Shown one piece after another: positions 6,080 to 6,830 of a stretch of DNA of 6,830 nt; the stretch's first letter is position 1, and the number at the start of each line of letters is the position of its first letter. Where the stretch lies: contig JABXHG010000405.1 in NCBI GenBank assembly GCA_013393545.1, positions 1 through 6,830 of the forward strand, in the 5' to 3' direction. The position numbers were made by a program, and so were the translations under genes. Below the pieces are notes generated by a model that did no database searches, was not told where the DNA came from, and saw nothing but the letters and a program-made list of their open reading frames with translations. Source of the DNA: Alteromonadaceae bacterium (lineage in GTDB: Bacteria > Pseudomonadota > Gammaproteobacteria > Pseudomonadales > Oleiphilaceae).

Positions 6080-6382
6080 TTATTCGAGATCGGCGAGGTC
6101 GTCGTCAGGGTCCCACCGGTAGCGTTTCATGTCGATTGTGTCGCCCGGGATCTCGAGCCCCTCGTCTCGCAGCATCGGAAGTTGTTGCGGTTTGGCCACG
6201 GTGCCGTCGGTACGCACGATGCGCTGCCACGGCAGATCGCCGCCGTCTTCTTTCAGAACCCACCCGATAATGCGCGGGCTGGGAGCATCCGTCATGGCGG
6301 CAATATCGCCGTAGGATGCAACCCGGCTGCGCGGTACACGCGCAATGGCCGCACGGATGCGCTCATGTGTTTCTTCATCCAT
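6080..6382 (-). CDS. Alkyltransferase-like DNA-repair protein (ATL, MGMT-like DNA-binding domain)
   Basis: This 100-residue protein matches the C-terminal DNA-binding domain of O6-alkylguanine-DNA alkyltransferase (PF01035). In active enzymes the loop is P-C-H-R. Here it is P51-W52-Q53-R54, with Trp in place of the reactive Cys, which defines the non-catalytic ATL group (E. coli YbaZ/Atl, S. pombe Atl1). ATLs bind O6-alkylguanine and hand it to nucleotide excision repair. Y24 in the A-S-Y-G-D-I helix-turn-helix fits the nucleotide-flipping Tyr, and R37 in S-P-R fits the arginine finger. The ending D-M-K-R-Y-R-W is typical of the group. The His of P-W-H-R is Gln here, a mild variation. The ATG at 6382 gives the usual family length. 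The frame is open to an ATG at 6457, which would add 25 unconserved residues. Confidence 0.88.
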   Translation of the reverse strand: MDEETHERIRAAIARVPRSRVASYGDIAAMTDAPSPRIIGWVLKEDGGDLPWQRIVRTDGTVAKPQQLPMLRDEGLEIPGDTIDMKRYRWDPDDDLADLE

Positions 6383-6463
6383 GGTTCCATTGTCACATGC
6401 AGCGCAAAAACCGGGTTCGGCGATCATCCGGCCAGGTAGAAGTACAGTGCTGGGCATATTGCT

Positions 6464-6704
6464 CTACGATTTTTCAAGCCCCGTTAGCTTATAAGTACAC
6501 CAGATATCCGGCAGGATGGATGGTGGGCCGGTCCGGTTCTTGGGCATGATCGTGTGCCCCCAGTCATTGATGATCCGGGGGGTGTTGTCACCCAGGAATT
6601 GGTCGCGGCGGATCGTGGATCGCTAATAGAGGCACGACGCCCCAACGAACCATATAGCGGGTTGGTGGAGGGCTAGTTTTCTAACGTGGATGCCGAGCAT
6701 GAAC
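6464..6704 (-). pseudogene. Unrecognised interrupted reading frame truncated by the insertion sequence
   Basis: On the minus strand one frame is open from the insertion-sequence border at 6704 to a stop at 6466-6464, broken only by a TAG at 6625-6623. The later part (6622-6464, 52 codons) reads like real protein, with segments such as DQFLGDNTPR and IMPKNRTGPP. Most of its third codon positions are G or C, like the ATL gene that follows. The start of the gene would have been removed by the insertion sequence. I do not recognise the family. A short plus-strand frame overlaps it with similar composition, so coding on this strand is not proven. Its stop lies 6 nt before the upstream alternative ATG of the ATL gene. 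Confidence 0.3.
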
Positions 6705-6830
6705 TGAATCGTCCTTGGTTTGATGGAGGGTGTGCCAGATATTCCGGAAGGATAAGCTGATTGGACTATGGCCAATTATAAATACCCTCAAGAATTACGT
6801 GAGCGAGCTACTCGGTTGTGTCTCGAGGCT
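6705..6830 (+). mobile_element. IS3-type insertion sequence, left end only (copy B, transcribed rightward)
   Basis: This is the second copy of the element end, identical over all 126 visible bases to copy A at 2-127 but inverted. It starts with TGAATCGTCC at 6705, immediately after unrelated sequence, which fixes the insertion border to within a base or so. TTGGTT at 6715-6720 and GATATT at 6738-6743 form a possible weak transposase promoter. The rest of the element continues beyond the window. Confidence 0.85.
6768..6830 (+). CDS. IS3-family transposase OrfA, N-terminal fragment (copy B)
   Basis: The ATG at 6768 opens a frame that continues to the window edge (21 codons) and is identical to copy A. 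It shows the basic, aromatic start and the Q-E-L-R-E-R-A-T-R stretch of the OrfA helix-turn-helix. No normal ribosome site is present: the purine-rich GGAAGGA ends 16 nt before the ATG. Whether the full transposase is intact cannot be seen here. Confidence 0.75.
   Translation, partial: MANYKYPQELRERATRLCLEA

Noticed and set aside
6043..6549. Several plus-strand open frames over the ATL region.
   Set aside because: They are antisense shadows of a GC-rich minus-strand gene that has clear family motifs.

Overview
The window is a 6.8 kb segment bounded at both ends by the same end of an IS3-type insertion sequence, in opposite orientation. A perfect 126 bp inverted repeat (2-127 against 6830-6705) begins with TGAATCG and contains the first 21 codons of an OrfA transposase, read outward at each end. 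GTG and TTG starts, the transposase type and the GC-rich right-hand genes suggest an actinobacterium (a Corynebacterium, Brevibacterium or Arthrobacter relative). That assignment is an inference from style and not a database match.

The left and middle part (about 128-5440) is a moderately AT-rich block, near 45% GC in lines sampled by eye. It holds a tightly packed four-gene operon: a lipoprotein solute-binding protein (377-1282), one HisM/GlnP-type permease (1279-2160), a polar-amino-acid ABC ATPase (2132-2962) and, 8 bp later, a sarcosine/N-methyl-amino-acid oxidase-like flavoprotein (2971-4101). After a 238 bp gap with a hairpin and a candidate promoter comes a threonine-aldolase-family PLP enzyme (4340-5422), followed by an AT-rich hairpin. 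Together these look like an uptake-and-catabolism cassette for an unusual amino acid: import, oxidation at the C-N bond, then retro-aldol cleavage or elimination. Both enzymes depart from their family at active-site positions. The oxidase has no cysteine at all, so it cannot carry the usual cysteinyl-FAD. The aldolase-like enzyme has Tyr where E. coli LtaE has His126, and Leu-Leu where the Val-Tyr of the GDDVYG motif lies.

The right part (about 5660-6700) is clearly more GC-rich (near 60%). It holds a small DUF861-type cupin (5662-6003) and, convergent to it, an alkyltransferase-like DNA-repair protein (6080-6382). An unrecognised, interrupted reading frame on the minus strand (6464-6704) runs up to the insertion sequence. 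This part looks like resident actinobacterial DNA, so the composition break near 5660 may mark the edge of an imported block.

No tRNA, rRNA or CRISPR array was seen. Both window ends stop 126-127 bp inside the insertion sequence, which is what a short-read contig broken at a repeat looks like. The outer parts of both insertion sequences, and any target duplications, lie outside the window.
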